From assembly GCF_008329985.2 (NCBI RefSeq), contig NZ_CP038437.2, positions 1,240,001 through 1,304,000 on the forward strand: DNA of 64,000 bases, read 5' to 3'. The position numbers and the translations under genes were made by a program. Every line of letters starts with the position of its first letter. Within the stretch, counting starts at the first letter, position 1. Shown here piece by piece: positions 41,327 through 50,445 of this stretch. This DNA comes from Halomonas binhaiensis (lineage in GTDB: Bacteria; Pseudomonadota; Gammaproteobacteria; Pseudomonadales; Halomonadaceae). A model generated the notes under the pieces. That model was not told the origin of the DNA. It searched no databases and saw only the letters and a program-made list of their open reading frames with translations.

Positions 41327-41788
41327 TTATAGAATGCCGGCATCCAGTCCTGCTGCCATGGTCATGGCAAGCTCTTCGACCTGTCTGGGAAAGTCCTCGT
41401 CCCAGGCGCCACGCAGGGTCAGGGGTTCCTGTACCCAATGCCAGCGCAAGCCAGTGACAATGCCTTCCACGGCTCGCCGAGTCCCTGTTCCATCTTGTCC
41501 GGCCCGGATGTAGAGTGCACAAGACAGGCCTTGAGTATGTTCAAGTAGAGGGTAATAACAGCGATCGAAGAAATCTTTCAAGGCTCCACTCATGTACCCC
41601 AGGTTCTCCGTAGTACCGAGCAGAATGGCATCGGCCTGGAGAACGTCATCCGCTGTAGCTTCCAATGGCGCCATGACGCGCACGGAAACGCCCTCTATAT
41701 CTGGGTGGCTGGCGCCATGTTTGGCAGCATCCCGCAGGCGCAAGGTATTGGGCGAAGGAGCATGAGCGACGATCAGCAGGCGTTTCAT
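41327..41788 (-). CDS. Flavodoxin-like NAD(P)H-dependent oxidoreductase
   Basis: 153-residue flavodoxin-fold protein. The N-terminal phosphate-binding loop is LLIVAHAPSPNTLRLRDA. The second FMN loop reads LLGTTENLGYMSGALKDFFDRCY, with the pattern of NADPH-dependent FMN reductases and WrbA-like proteins, and the third is YIRAGQDGTGTRRAVEGI. The substrate is unknown. It is single-gene, convergent with fadBA and divergent from the PEBP gene by 137 bases. Confidence 0.82.
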   Translation of the reverse strand: MKRLLIVAHAPSPNTLRLRDAAKHGASHPDIEGVSVRVMAPLEATADDVLQADAILLGTTENLGYMSGALKDFFDRCYYPLLEHTQGLSCALYIRAGQDGTGTRRAVEGIVTGLRWHWVQEPLTLRGAWDEDFPRQVEELAMTMAAGLDAGIL

Positions 41789-41925
41789 TTGGCATGACTC
41801 TTCATTGCATTGCGGCCCTTGACCGGGAAGCAGCAGTTCTCGCTACGATGTCAGAGAATGGCTTGCATGACAGAATTCCCTGCTGACGACACCCATTCCC
41901 ATGTGTAACTCCAGGAGGACCAAGG

Positions 41926-42405
41926 ATGAAATTCGCACTTTCTTCTCTCAGTGTTTCCAGCCCAGACTTTGCTGATGACGCCCCTTTGTCGGCTCGTCAC
42001 AGTCAGGAAGCAGACGATCTGTCACCGGCGCTCAGCTGGAGAGGGGTGCCTGATGGCACTCGCGGTATTGCGGTGATATGCCATGATCCGGATGCCCCTG
42101 TCGTCAATAATGGCGGTTACGGTTATGTACATTGGGTGCTGTATAACCTTCCTGCCTCGGTGACTGAGCTGGAGGAAGGCAGCAAGCTGGGTACGGCAGG
42201 TGTCAATGATGGTGGCTCTCTAGGTTATTGTGGGCCAATGCCGCCCCAGGGCCACGGCTTGCATCGATATTACTTCTGGGTGCTGGCGCTGGATACAGAA
42301 ACAGACTATCCAGAGGGGCTGACTCTGGCTGATTTTCTTAGCAAGGTAGAGCTTCATGTACTGGGCATGAACCGGATCATTGGCACGTATCGTCGAGAGC
42401 CTTGA
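41926..42405 (+). CDS. YbhB/YbcL family (PEBP, Raf-kinase-inhibitor-like) protein
   Basis: 159-residue protein with the phosphatidylethanolamine-binding-protein fold: LSPALSWRGVPDGTRGIAVICHDPDAPVVN..GYVHWVLYNLP (ligand-site D-P-D-A-P and H-W), then YCGPMPPQGHGLHRYYFWVLALD. Bacterial members have no clear role. The start ATG has CCAGGAGG upstream, and there is no signal peptide, so it is cytosolic. Confidence 0.9.
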   Translation: MKFALSSLSVSSPDFADDAPLSARHSQEADDLSPALSWRGVPDGTRGIAVICHDPDAPVVNNGGYGYVHWVLYNLPASVTELEEGSKLGTAGVNDGGSLGYCGPMPPQGHGLHRYYFWVLALDTETDYPEGLTLADFLSKVELHVLGMNRIIGTYRREP

Positions 42406-42479
42406 GGCTATCTGCATCACTGGCTTTTAACGTTACCACGGAGTAGGCTTGGGCGCCCGTCATACTAGGTGATAGCGTC

Positions 42480-42815
42480 ATGAGTGAACTGCCTCCCTGT
42501 CCTAGCTGCCAGTCTCCATATGCGTATGAGGACGGCGCTCAGTTGATCTGCCCCGAATGCGGCCATGAATGGGTTCCGGGGGAGGTCCAGGAAAGCGATG
42601 CAAAAGCGGTACGCGATGCCAACGGCAACGAGTTGGCGGATGGCGATACCGTTACCGTGATCAAGGATCTCAAGGTCAAGGGCTCTTCGTCTGTGGTCAA
42701 GGTGGGTACCAAGGTCAAGAACATCCGTCTGGTGGATGGCGATCATGATATTGACTGCAAGATCGATGGCATTGGTGCGATGAAGCTGAAGTCGCAGTTC
42801 GTCAAGAAAGTCTGA
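42480..42815 (+). CDS. yjdM: PhnA/YjdM family zinc-ribbon protein
   Basis: 111 residues. N-terminal zinc ribbon with two CxxC pairs ([25 protein letters not shown]) and the C-terminal PhnA domain ([65 protein letters not shown]). Despite the name it is not needed for phosphonate use. Function uncertain. A strong hairpin follows 25 bases after the stop. Confidence 0.92.
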   Translation: MSELPPCPSCQSPYAYEDGAQLICPECGHEWVPGEVQESDAKAVRDANGNELADGDTVTVIKDLKVKGSSSVVKVGTKVKNIRLVDGDHDIDCKIDGIGAMKLKSQFVKKV

Positions 42816-42840
42816 CACCCATCAACCGCGTTACGTGTAG

Positions 42841-42872
42841 AGGCCCCCATCCTGCTCTTCAGGATGGGGGCC
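42841..42872 (+). terminator. Terminator after yjdM
   Basis: AGGCCCCCATCCTG, loop CTCT/T, CAGGATGGGGGCCT: a 14-bp perfect GC stem. Only three T residues follow (GGCATTT). Confidence 0.8.
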
Positions 42873-42984
42873 TGGCATTTATCGGCACCATACCTGTCTC
42901 CTGTCAGGGGACGGAATAGCTCGCGCGCCTTTCACAAGTAGCGCCTAATCTGATGCAAAAGGGAAAAGATCGGGAGCACGGCCA

Positions 42985-43614
42985 ATGCACGAGAGCAGAT
43001 ACCGAATCCTGTTCCTGGCCCTATGTTTGGTGCTGGCAGGGTGCGACGGCAGTGACAGGGAAGAAGCGGATAATGAATCACCGCTAGCCTCTGGTGATGC
43101 CCAGGAGATACAGGAGAATGCACGCCAGACGCAGGATAGCGCAGGGCAGCCTTTAGATGAGTCTACCGAACCATTGCCGGATGTTTCCATGACAGATCCG
43201 GTAACGGTCTCGCTTGATGCTCGGTTGCAGAGTGACCGTCGAATGCTGGTGGCTGGGAATACCAATCTGCCTGATGGCACACGACTGTCAGTCCTGGTTG
43301 AGCGTGAAGCCAGTGGTGTGCATTGGCAGGAGCGGACCACGGTTTTCGAGGGGCGCTTTGAAGTAGGGCCTCTTGGGCCTGGCAGTGGACTGCCAGATGG
43401 TGGCTATCGTTTACGGGTCCAGACGGAGCCCTCGAGTGTTCAGCCTCGTTCGGTGCAGCAACGCCTGGGAGCAAAGGGAGAGCACCTGAGAGGCTCTCTT
43501 GTGCAGGACACACCTCATGGGCTTGGGAAGGTCATCAATGCCGGTCAGCGTATACTGGTAGGTCAGGAAGTCCGACGAACCAGCGATGATGTACAGGTCC
43601 AGGAAAGGCAGTAG
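42985..43614 (+). CDS. Uncharacterised lipoprotein
   Basis: 209 residues. Signal peptide ILFLALCLVLAGC ends in the lipobox LAGC (Cys18), followed by an acidic low-complexity linker (DGSDREEADNESPL, EIQENARQTQDSA) and a compact domain from about residue 67 (DPVTVSLDARLQSDRRMLVAGNTNLPDGTRLSVLVE..VFEGRFEVGPLGP), which reads like a beta-sandwich. Asp at position +2 after Cys is the residue that retains lipoproteins in the inner membrane in E. coli. Not recognised otherwise. Its neighbours give no operon context; the next gene is convergent. Confidence 0.72.
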   Translation: MHESRYRILFLALCLVLAGCDGSDREEADNESPLASGDAQEIQENARQTQDSAGQPLDESTEPLPDVSMTDPVTVSLDARLQSDRRMLVAGNTNLPDGTRLSVLVEREASGVHWQERTTVFEGRFEVGPLGPGSGLPDGGYRLRVQTEPSSVQPRSVQQRLGAKGEHLRGSLVQDTPHGLGKVINAGQRILVGQEVRRTSDDVQVQERQ

Positions 43615-43706
43615 GATGGTTTTGCCTGATCATGGCCATGCGCGCTCCACGTACCGTTTCTGTGATGCTGCTGCCATCACTGCCGTGGTAACGGTGCGAA
43701 TGCTTG

Positions 43707-44294
43707 CTATACAGGCTCGTGGCGCCACAAGGCGACAATCTTGGCCGTCAGGCGCATGCCACTATGATAACGAGTGACATCCTGTTGGCCTTCCTGTTGA
43801 AAGATCAACTGGCCCGTGGGGTCCTGGGCCACGTGGCGAATACACAGCTTGTCGTTTTCGGCAACGAGATAGAGGCCTGGCTGACGAAAGATTTCGGTCG
43901 GCGCAACGGCTGCCAGATCCATCTGGCGAAGGAAATCGAATTCTTCGCCGGGCCCTGGTGTCAGTAGGTGGCAATCACCGTCCCAACGCTGCCCGGGAAT
44001 CAGTTCTAGAGGCAGGTCGATGCCTTTATGCGCCGCTTCGTTCCAGGGCAGAGGCAAGTGGGAGCGAAGGTATAGCGGAGAAGGCCGATTGGGTTCCCCC
44101 TCCAGCAGATGAGATAGGGGGCAGTTCAGGGCCTGGGAGAGGGCTACCAGCCGCTCGTGACCAATCTGCTTGATAGCACCGGACTCCCAGTAGGAGATGG
44201 TGACATCCGAGACCCCCACCTGACGTGCAAGCGCGGCCTTGTTCAGACCTGCGGCTATGCGAAGTTGCTTGATGCGCGGACCCAGCGCGTCCAT
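43707..44294 (-). CDS. XRE-family helix-turn-helix regulator with S24-like C-terminal domain
   Basis: 195-residue regulator. The N-terminal HTH (residues 4-65) reads LGPRIKQLRIAAGLNKAALARQVGVSDVTISYWESGAIKQIGHERLVALSQALNC. The C-terminal part (residues about 90-190) looks like the sensory part of S24/LexA-type repressors but no Ser-Lys pair for autocleavage stands out. I start at ATG 44294 (MDALGPRIKQ), where AAGGAAGG sits upstream; in-frame alternatives are 44336 and 44357. It is divergent from gltX with 234 bases between, so it could autoregulate from there. Confidence 0.78.
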   Translation of the reverse strand: MDALGPRIKQLRIAAGLNKAALARQVGVSDVTISYWESGAIKQIGHERLVALSQALNCPLSHLLEGEPNRPSPLYLRSHLPLPWNEAAHKGIDLPLELIPGQRWDGDCHLLTPGPGEEFDFLRQMDLAAVAPTEIFRQPGLYLVAENDKLCIRHVAQDPTGQLIFQQEGQQDVTRYHSGMRLTAKIVALWRHEPV

Positions 44295-44393
44295 GAAACC
44301 TTCCTTCGACTCGTTAAACGAAACTGGAATACTCATGGATTCGGCCTGCGCATGCAATATCCAACGTCAACTAAGTGTCCTTGGCACGTCTGG

Positions 44394-44422
44394 CTGCGAT
44401 GGGCTACAGAGGTGCGTATAAT
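44394..44422 (+). promoter_or_regulatory. Candidate gltX promoter
   Basis: -10 TATAAT (44417-44422) is perfect. The -35, CTGCGA (44394-44399) at 17-bp spacing, is weak. It leaves a leader of about 100 bases before gltX. Confidence 0.55.
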
Positions 44423-44528
44423 GTTGGCCATTCTGCTGCAATGGCCTGTACAAGGCGGGCCGGCACCTGCTTACTGGTGCTTGCGCTGAACCAGGACGTA
44501 GCTTTCTTTTTCCAGGATGCAGGACCCT

Positions 44529-46007
44529 ATGACTGTTCGCACGCGAATCGCGCCTTCACCCACGGGTGACCCTCACGTAGGCACTGCCTATATCGCACTG
44601 TTCAACCTGTGCTTCGCTCGCCAGCATGGCGGTGAGTTCATTCTGCGCATCGAGGATACCGACAGAGTTCGCTCGACAACTGAGTCGGAGCAGATGATTC
44701 TCGACTCACTGCGCTGGCTCGGCCTGGAGTGGGATGAAGGGCCTGATGTGGGCGGGCCACATGGTCCCTATCGCCAGAGCGAGCGCGGAGATATCTATGC
44801 AGAACATGCCCAGCGTCTCATTGAGGCTGGCCATGCCTTCAAGTGTTACCGCACCAGTGAGGAACTGGACGAACTGCGCGAGGAGCGCAAGGCAGCAGGC
44901 CAGCATCTGGCACTCAAGCCTGCCGATCTGGCTCTGGAGCCGCAGGAACAGGAACGTCGTGAGCGTGAGGGAATGCCCTATGTCGTGCGCATGATGGTGC
45001 CGGACAGTGGGACCTGCGTGGTCGAAGATATGCTGCGCGGCACTATCGAGGTGGACTGGGGGCAGGTTGATGCACAGATCCTGCTCAAGTCAGATGGCAT
45101 GCCGACATATCACCTGGCCAATGTGGTCGATGATCACCTGATGAGTATCACGCATGTGTTGCGTGGTGAGGAATGGATCAATTCCGCTCCCAAGCATCAA
45201 TTGCTGTATGAGTACTTCGGTTGGGACATGCCTAGGCTGTGTCATATGCCTTTGCTGCGTAATCCTGACAAGTCCAAGTTGTCCAAACGCAAGAATCCTA
45301 CGTCCATCAATTACTATCGGCGCATGGGGTTCCTGCCTCAGGCCGTGACAAATTATTTGGGACGAATGGGCTGGTCGATGCCTGATGAGCGCGAGAAGTT
45401 CTCCCTCGAGGAAATGATGGCGAACTTCGATATCCAGCGTGTTTCTCTGGGAGGCCCGGTATTTGACCTGGACAAGCTGACCTGGCTCAACGGCGTGTAC
45501 CTGAGGGAAGACCTGGATGACCGTGGCTTCCTCCAGGCATTGATGAGCTGGGCCTTCAACGAGGAATACCTGAAGGATATCCTGCCTCAAGTTCGTACTC
45601 GGGTAGATACCTTGTCCGATGTGGCGCCGTTGGCTGCGCATTTCTTCTCGGGCATGCCTGCCATCACGGAGGCCAGCTTCTCTGATGTGAAGATGGAGCG
45701 TGAGGACCTGGTCAAACTGTTGCAGTTCCTGGTGTGGCGCTTCGAATCCGTTTCCAGTTGGAAGAAGGACAGCCTGCTTGTCGAAGTCAAGGCGCTATGT
45801 GAGCACTTTGATCTGAAGATGAAAGCATTCCTTGCGCCGGTGTTCATTGCTATTACTGGCTCGTCTTCCAGTACGTCAGTGATGGATGGAATGGCCATCA
45901 TTGGTTCAGACATGACGCGTGCACGCTTGCGCCACGCCATTGAAGTGCTCGGTGGTGTGTCCAAGAAGCAAGCCAAGCGGCTCGAAAAGGAGTATCGCGA
46001 GCTGTGA
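44529..46007 (+). CDS. gltX: Glutamyl-tRNA synthetase
   Basis: 492-residue class I aminoacyl-tRNA synthetase that charges tRNA-Glu. The signature loops are present: [16 protein letters not shown] (HIGH equivalent) near residues 6-20 and [14 protein letters not shown] (KMSKS equivalent) in the middle. I prefer ATG 44529 ([13 protein letters not shown]) over the in-frame ATG 12 bases upstream because GluRS proteins start [10 protein letters not shown]. It is followed after about 85 bases by tRNA-Ala(GGC) and tRNA-Glu(TTC), so the enzyme's own substrate tRNA is encoded next door. Confidence 0.97.
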   Translation: MTVRTRIAPSPTGDPHVGTAYIALFNLCFARQHGGEFILRIEDTDRVRSTTESEQMILDSLRWLGLEWDEGPDVGGPHGPYRQSERGDIYAEHAQRLIEAGHAFKCYRTSEELDELREERKAAGQHLALKPADLALEPQEQERREREGMPYVVRMMVPDSGTCVVEDMLRGTIEVDWGQVDAQILLKSDGMPTYHLANVVDDHLMSITHVLRGEEWINSAPKHQLLYEYFGWDMPRLCHMPLLRNPDKSKLSKRKNPTSINYYRRMGFLPQAVTNYLGRMGWSMPDEREKFSLEEMMANFDIQRVSLGGPVFDLDKLTWLNGVYLREDLDDRGFLQALMSWAFNEEYLKDILPQVRTRVDTLSDVAPLAAHFFSGMPAITEASFSDVKMEREDLVKLLQFLVWRFESVSSWKKDSLLVEVKALCEHFDLKMKAFLAPVFIAITGSSSSTSVMDGMAIIGSDMTRARLRHAIEVLGGVSKKQAKRLEKEYREL

Positions 46008-46040
46008 CGGGGGCTTGTGGCTAACCTTCGTCAAAAAGTG

Positions 46041-46069
46041 TTGACCTTTCCCGGAACAATCAGTAACAT
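46041..46069 (+). promoter_or_regulatory. Promoter of the tRNA-Ala/tRNA-Glu pair
   Basis: -35 TTGACC (46041-46046), 17-bp spacer, -10 TAACAT (46064-46069), followed by GCGCCCCG, a GC-rich discriminator typical of stringently controlled stable-RNA promoters. Confidence 0.7.
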
Positions 46070-46091
46070 GCGCCCCGTCTTCGAGAGATAC

Positions 46092-46167
46092 GGGGCCTTA
46101 GCTCAGCTGGGAGAGCGCAACACTGGCAGTGTTGAGGTCAGCGGTTCGATCCCGCTAGGCTCCACCA
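46092..46167 (+). tRNA. tRNA-Ala (anticodon GGC), second copy
   Basis: 76 bases with CCA, identical to 18607-18682 in the rrn spacer. Anticodon loop CTGGCAG. Followed 16 bases later by tRNA-Glu. Confidence 0.98.
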
Positions 46168-46183
46168 ATTCCTCGTACGATGC

Positions 46184-46259
46184 GTCCCATTCGTCTAGTG
46201 GTCTAGGACACCGCCCTTTCACGGCGGGAACAGGGGTTCGAACCCCCTATGGGACGCCA
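46184..46259 (+). tRNA. gltT: tRNA-Glu (anticodon TTC)
   Basis: 76 bases with CCA: acceptor GTCCCAT/ATGGGAC, anticodon stem CCGCC/GGCGG with loop CTTTCAC, T-arm GGGG-TTCGAAC-CCCC. No duplicated 3' end of this tRNA is visible nearby, so there is no sign that an element has integrated into it. Confidence 0.98.
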
Positions 46260-46654
46260 CTTCTTTTTCCATGCGTACCTTGCATGCTAATCATTTACTG
46301 GTTTTTCCTTGTAGATGATGTCTCTTCCAGGCGACAAAACATACTGCTCATTCCAATAAAAAGGAATGAGAGTGCTTCGCATGTCATGTGGACTTGTTGC
46401 CTTGGCAAGCCCTCATGCGTATGAATTTTCTATGTCTTCATGGGTAGTTTTGCCTTTTTTCTATTGACAGGCGACAAAGCTATCCACCTGTGGTTGTTCT
46501 TTGTGCCTCTTGCCTTCCAAACCGCACGGTTGCGCTGTTATTCTGTTTTTTCCTTATATATCAACAAGTTGGAACGGGTTAAAAATTGACCAATCTAACA
46601 GCTCCCCCCTGTTCATGGCGATTCTGGGGCGGTTTCTAATGGTTGTGAACAGGG

Positions 46655-46677
46655 TTATCCACAGAATGTGTGGAAAA
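46655..46677. promoter_or_regulatory. Inverted pair of DnaA boxes
   Basis: TTATCCACA (46655-46663) is the consensus DnaA R-box. TGTGGAAAA (46669-46677) is the complement of TTTTCCACA, one base from consensus. They face each other five bases apart next to an A+T-rich tract. Confidence 0.6.
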
Positions 46678-46727
46678 CATAATACGAGGACAGGAAGGAG
46701 GCGTAAGGGAGCGTAGAGATGCTCCGA

Positions 46728-46760
46728 AAGAGGGCGGAGAAATCATTTATCCGCCCTCTT
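46728..46760. terminator. Hairpin with 11-bp stem
   Basis: AAGAGGGCGGA and TCCGCCCTCTT around an 11-base A+T-rich loop. Terminator-like but with a short T end and no obvious upstream gene on the plus strand. Confidence 0.45.
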
Positions 46761-46902
46761 GCGGTGCAAGTGTCTCTTAATGCAGACGTCTCGTAGGCGC
46801 AATTTGCAGACAACGCAATTTGCCGGCAAACAGGTGAATAGTCTGTGGCTGAATTATTGGCGTTCTAACGCTCTAAACAGTTCCAGAGAATAGTTCCGGA
46901 GG

Positions 46903-47790
46903 CTATCTGGAAATGTCCCGGAGTCGTTTCAATAGGGAGGAGGTATCCCATCTGCCGCCTCCCATGACCTGTACATCGGCATAGAACTGATCCACCAGGG
47001 CAGTGACAGGGAGTCGGGCCTGGAGTGTGCGGGCCTGTTCCAGGCAGATTCCCAGATCCTTGCGCATCCAATCCACGGCAAAGCCGTGATCGTACTGATC
47101 ATCGATCATGCTGGCGTGACGATTTTCCATCTGCCAGGAGCCGGCAGCGCCTTGGCGTATCACTTCCACTACATGCTTGCGGTCGAGGCCGGCCTGCTCG
47201 GCGAAATGCAGGCCTTCCGCCAGCCCTTGAACCAATCCGGCAATGCAGATCTGATTGACCATCTTGGTCAGTTGTCCGCTTCCAGCAGGGCCCATCAGGT
47301 TGACTGCGCGGCCATAGTGCTGGAGTACGGGTTGAATGTGCTCGAAGGCAGACTGCTCCCCGCCGCACATGATGGTCAGTACGCCATTCTCTGCACCTTG
47401 CTGGCCTCCGGATACGGGGGCATCGATAAAGCTGACGCCATGTTCACGACAGGCCTGGTCAAGCTCTTCTGCGAGGCTGGATGAGGCGGTGGTGTGGTCC
47501 ACCAGCAGGCTTCCTGGCGCGAGAGAGGCAAGAACCCCATCGGGCCCGGTGCTGACGGAGCGCACATCGTCGTCGTTGCCGACGCATATCAATGCCACGT
47601 CGGCACCTTCGGCTGCAGCGGCGGGGCTGGGGTGATGGCTGCCGCCAAATGCTTTGCTCCAGGCTTCTGCCTTGGTGGTCGTCCGGTTGTAAACCCGCAC
47701 GTTCAGGCCTGAACGGGCCAGGTGGCCAGCCATTGGGTAGCCCATCACGCCGAGTCCAATGAAGGCAACGGTAGTGATATTTCGGTTCAT
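46903..47790 (-). CDS. Beta-hydroxyacid dehydrogenase (3-hydroxyisobutyrate dehydrogenase/tartronate semialdehyde reductase family)
   Basis: 295-residue NAD(P)-dependent enzyme. Rossmann motif FIGLGVMGYPMAGHLARSG at the N terminus, substrate loop DAPVSGGQQGAENGVLTIMCGG, and catalytic lysine in GSGQLTKMVNQICIAG. The family oxidises or reduces 3-hydroxyacids such as 3-hydroxyisobutyrate, glycerate/tartronate semialdehyde and gamma-hydroxybutyrate; which one applies here cannot be told. I start at ATG 47790 (MNRNITTVAFIG), with AAGGAAG upstream; an in-frame ATG at 47826 adds 12 residues. It lies downstream of gltA on the same strand but after that gene's terminator. Confidence 0.88.
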   Translation of the reverse strand: MNRNITTVAFIGLGVMGYPMAGHLARSGLNVRVYNRTTTKAEAWSKAFGGSHHPSPAAAAEGADVALICVGNDDDVRSVSTGPDGVLASLAPGSLLVDHTTASSSLAEELDQACREHGVSFIDAPVSGGQQGAENGVLTIMCGGEQSAFEHIQPVLQHYGRAVNLMGPAGSGQLTKMVNQICIAGLVQGLAEGLHFAEQAGLDRKHVVEVIRQGAAGSWQMENRHASMIDDQYDHGFAVDWMRKDLGICLEQARTLQARLPVTALVDQFYADVQVMGGGRWDTSSLLKRLRDISR

Positions 47791-47913
47791 CGTTTCTTCC
47801 TTGTGAGTGTTTCGTGTGTTCAGCATAACGCGTCGAGGCGGCCGGTCTCGACTATCGCTGATTCGTGATCTTTCTCAGCATCGCACTTGAGTTGTGCGCG
47901 AGGTTAGAAACGC

Positions 47914-47940
47914 AAAGAGCCGCCCGAAGGGCGGCTCTTT
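47914..47940. terminator. gltA terminator
   Basis: AAAGAGCCGCCC, loop GAA, GGGCGGCTCTTT: a perfect 12-bp stem with A and T at the two ends. On the minus strand it is 30 bases after the gltA stop. Confidence 0.93.
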
Positions 47941-47969
47941 AGTGCGTCTATGACATGAGTGAGTGGAAC

Positions 47970-49253
47970 TCACTTGGTCGGATAGTCGCGCTCGGTGTGT
48001 CCGGTGTAGAGCTGGCGCGGGCGGCCAATCTTGTAGCTCTCGCTGATCATCTCGTTCCAGTGGGAGATCCAGCCGATGGTTCGGGACACCGCAAAGATGA
48101 CCGTGAACATGTTGGTCGGAATGCCCATGGCCTTGAGGATGATGCCGGAATAGAAGTCGACATTCGGGTACAGTTTGCGCTCGATGAAGTACTCATCTTC
48201 CAGGGCAATCTGCTCCAGGCGCTTGGCAATCTTCAACTGCGGATCATCGATGCCGAGCTGAGCCAGAACCTCGTCGCAGGTTTCCTTCATGACCTTGGCG
48301 CGCGGGTCGAAGTTGCGATAGACACGGTGGCCAAAGCCCATCAGCTTGAAGGGGTCATCCTTGTCCTTGGCCTTGTCGATGAAGCGCTGGATGTTCTCTT
48401 CGGAATCGTCACCGATCTCGTCCAGCATCTTGAGGACGGCTTCGTTGGCGCCGCCATGGGCCGGACCCCACAGAGCGGCGATGCCGGAGCTGATGCAGGC
48501 AAAGGGGTTGGCGCCAGTGGAGCCTGCCAAACGCACGGTAGAAGTCGAGGCATTCTGCTCGTGGTCGGCATGGAGCATGAAGATGCGATCCATGGCCTTG
48601 GCGTAGACCGGGTTGATTTCGTAGGGCTCGCACGGGTTACTGAACATCATGTAGAGGAAGTTCTCTGCATAGTTCAGGTCGTTGCGAGGATAGTTGAACG
48701 GCTGACCGATGTTGTACTTGTGTGACATCGCGGCCAGGGTCGGCATCTTGGCGATCAGGCGGATGGCGCTGATTTCGCGATCTTCTTTCTGGGTGATGTC
48801 CAGATGGTCGTGATAGAAGGCGGCCAGGCCTCCGACCACGCCACAGAGAATTGCCATGGGGTGAGCGTCGCGACGGAAGCCGCGATAGAAGTTGGCCAGT
48901 TGCTCATGAACCATGGTGTGCGACCGAACACGGCTTTCGAACTCTTTGTACTGCTCTTCGGTAGGTAATTCACCAAACAGAAGCAGATAGCTCATTTCTA
49001 CGAAGTTGGAATTCTTGGCCAGTTGCTCGATCGGGTAGCCGCGGTGCAGAAGAACGCCCTTGCCACCATCGATGTAAGTAATGCCGGATTCGCAGGAGGA
49101 GGTGGCCATGAAGCCTGGGTCGAATGTGAACAGACCTTCAGCACCCAGTCCACGCACATCGACAACATCGGGGCCCAGAGAGCCTGAATAGATCGGGAGT
49201 TCAATCGGCTTCTCCAGTCCATCCACCGTCAGGGTTGCTTTTCTGTCAGCCAT
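47970..49253 (-). CDS. gltA: Citrate synthase, type II (housekeeping)
   Basis: 427-residue enzyme that makes citrate from acetyl-CoA and oxaloacetate, entry step of the TCA cycle. The length equals E. coli GltA (427), the hexameric, NADH-inhibited Gram-negative type, in contrast to the 375-residue PrpC in this window. Catalytic His residues lie in [14 protein letters not shown] and [15 protein letters not shown], with Asp in [11 protein letters not shown]. The start region has GGAGG (from CCTCC at 49262). It is transcribed away from sdhC, with a 470-base region of divergent promoters between them. Confidence 0.97.
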   Translation of the reverse strand: MADRKATLTVDGLEKPIELPIYSGSLGPDVVDVRGLGAEGLFTFDPGFMATSSCESGITYIDGGKGVLLHRGYPIEQLAKNSNFVEMSYLLLFGELPTEEQYKEFESRVRSHTMVHEQLANFYRGFRRDAHPMAILCGVVGGLAAFYHDHLDITQKEDREISAIRLIAKMPTLAAMSHKYNIGQPFNYPRNDLNYAENFLYMMFSNPCEPYEINPVYAKAMDRIFMLHADHEQNASTSTVRLAGSTGANPFACISSGIAALWGPAHGGANEAVLKMLDEIGDDSEENIQRFIDKAKDKDDPFKLMGFGHRVYRNFDPRAKVMKETCDEVLAQLGIDDPQLKIAKRLEQIALEDEYFIERKLYPNVDFYSGIILKAMGIPTNMFTVIFAVSRTIGWISHWNEMISESYKIGRPRQLYTGHTERDYPTK

Positions 49254-49349
49254 GATTGGCCTCCTTTGTATGCGATATGAAGCGATAAGTCGTTATTTCT
49301 CGCTATCGTGTCGGCGAAAACCATGCCGCACTGCCAAAAAGGTGTGCCC

Positions 49350-49377
49350 ACTATAGAAGCGTTCCAGATATTGTCAA
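49350..49377 (-). promoter_or_regulatory. gltA promoter candidate
   Basis: Minus strand -35 TTGACA (49372-49377), 16-bp spacer, -10 TATAGT (49350-49355). Transcription would begin about 90 bases before the gltA ATG. Confidence 0.72.
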
Positions 49378-49561
49378 TTCTTCCATTGGACCTGTTAAGT
49401 TGTACTATAAGCTGTTTCTTGCATAAGTTTTGTATAGCTTATGGTGCTTTGCATCATTGTAAAGCATTTTGCACTGCAGCATGATTGATGATCCTGTGAT
49501 TTTAAGCAGTTTCGTCATGGTTTTTTCATTTCTGCGACGTCAAAATCGAACTCACAGGTAT

Positions 49562-49590
49562 TTGTCATAGGGTGGGGGAGTCCCTATAAT
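49562..49590 (+). promoter_or_regulatory. sdhCDAB promoter candidate
   Basis: -35 TTGTCA (49562-49567), 17-bp spacer, perfect -10 TATAAT (49585-49590). The leader to sdhC is about 125 bases and contains short GGGCC/GGCCC pairings. Between this and the gltA promoter (49378-49561) the DNA is A+T-rich with a CATAAG/CTTATG inverted repeat (49422-49443), a plausible place for regulators. I recognise no defined operator. Confidence 0.75.
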
Positions 49591-49723
49591 TCACGCCGCG
49601 ACTGGCAGGAACAGGAGGTCGTGTCCAATTGTTGGTCACGATGATACCCTTCCCGAAACCACCGCCCGCTCGGGCCTCTGGCCCAAATGTCGTAGAGTGG
49701 GCCATGAGAGTGTGTAGAGAGCC

Positions 49724-50101
49724 GTGAAAAGCAAACGACCCGTAAACCTGGATCTCAATACGATCCACTTCCCCCTTCCCGCGTTGACGTCGATTACGCA
49801 CCGTATCACTGGCGTCATTCTCTTTATCGGTCTGATCTTCGCCTTCTGGGCCCTGGACGCTTCATTGTCGTCTGAAGAGGGTTTTGAAGCCGTACGTGAT
49901 GCATTGGCACATAATTTCTTCGCCAAGCTTGTGGCGTGGGGGCTGTTGTCCGCACTGGCTTACCACTTCGTGGCGGGCATCAAGCACTTCATTATGGACG
50001 CTAACATCGGCGTTACTACTGAAGGGGCTGTGAAGAAAGCGCAGATCACTATCGTGGTAAGTGTCGTGCTGATCATTCTGGCGGGGGTCTGGGTATGGTA
50101 A
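49724..50101 (+). CDS. sdhC: Succinate dehydrogenase cytochrome b556 subunit
   Basis: 125-residue membrane anchor of complex II with three hydrophobic helices. The family signature SITHRITGVILFIG is at residues 23-37 and the heme-ligand His in LAYHFVAGIKHFIMD. GTG start, giving MKSKRPVNLDLNTIHFPLPA, the conventional N terminus. First gene of sdhCDAB; its last seven bases overlap sdhD. Confidence 0.95.
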   Translation: MKSKRPVNLDLNTIHFPLPALTSITHRITGVILFIGLIFAFWALDASLSSEEGFEAVRDALAHNFFAKLVAWGLLSALAYHFVAGIKHFIMDANIGVTTEGAVKKAQITIVVSVVLIILAGVWVW

Positions 50102-50442
50102 CCAATATCACAAGTTTCAGCCGTAGTGGACTGTCTGACTGGATCATCCAGCGCGCCAGCGCCGTAGTGATGGCTGTCTACACAGTCTTTCTTGTCGGCT
50201 ATGTGCTGTTTCACCCGCAGCTCGATTATGCCACCTGGAGCGGTCTCTTCCAGCAGACCTGGATGCGCATCTTCTCGGTACTGGCTTTCGTGTCATTGGC
50301 TGCCCATGCTTGGGTGGGCCTGTGGACCGTGACGACTGATTATATCAAGCCGACCTGTATCCGTGTCGCTACCCAGTCCGTCATCATTCTTGCCATCTTC
50401 GTGTTCCTGGTCTGGGGCATCCAAGTACTGTGGGGAGCCTGA
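50095..50442 (+). CDS. sdhD: Succinate dehydrogenase membrane anchor subunit
   Basis: 115-residue second membrane subunit, three helices. WIIQRASAVVMAVYTVFLVGY carries the conserved quinone-site Arg and Ser, and AAHAWVGLWTVTTDYI contains the heme-side His and Asp-Tyr. It overlaps sdhC by seven bases and precedes sdhA by three, so translation is likely coupled. Confidence 0.95.
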   Translation: MVTNITSFSRSGLSDWIIQRASAVVMAVYTVFLVGYVLFHPQLDYATWSGLFQQTWMRIFSVLAFVSLAAHAWVGLWTVTTDYIKPTCIRVATQSVIILAIFVFLVWGIQVLWGA

Positions 50443-50445
50443 TTC

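Larger units (their letters stand above)
46260..46902. other. 643-base A+T-rich gap downstream of the tRNAs
   Basis: No credible gene. The base composition is clearly lower in G+C than the surroundings from 46260 to about 46690. It holds a DnaA-box pair (46655-46677), an 11-bp hairpin (46728-46760), two copies of CGCAATTTGC spaced 16 bases apart (46798-46807, 46814-46823), and AGGCGACAAA twice (near 46331 and 46469). A 71-codon frame at 46501-46716 is rejected as coding. Confidence 0.7.

Noticed and set aside
46501..46716. 71-codon frame in the A+T-rich gap
   Set aside because: No ribosome site, atypical composition, and covers the DnaA boxes.
46184..46902. Integration of a mobile element at tRNA-Glu
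   Set aside because: No integrase, no duplicated tRNA 3' end found within the window; only composition hints remain.
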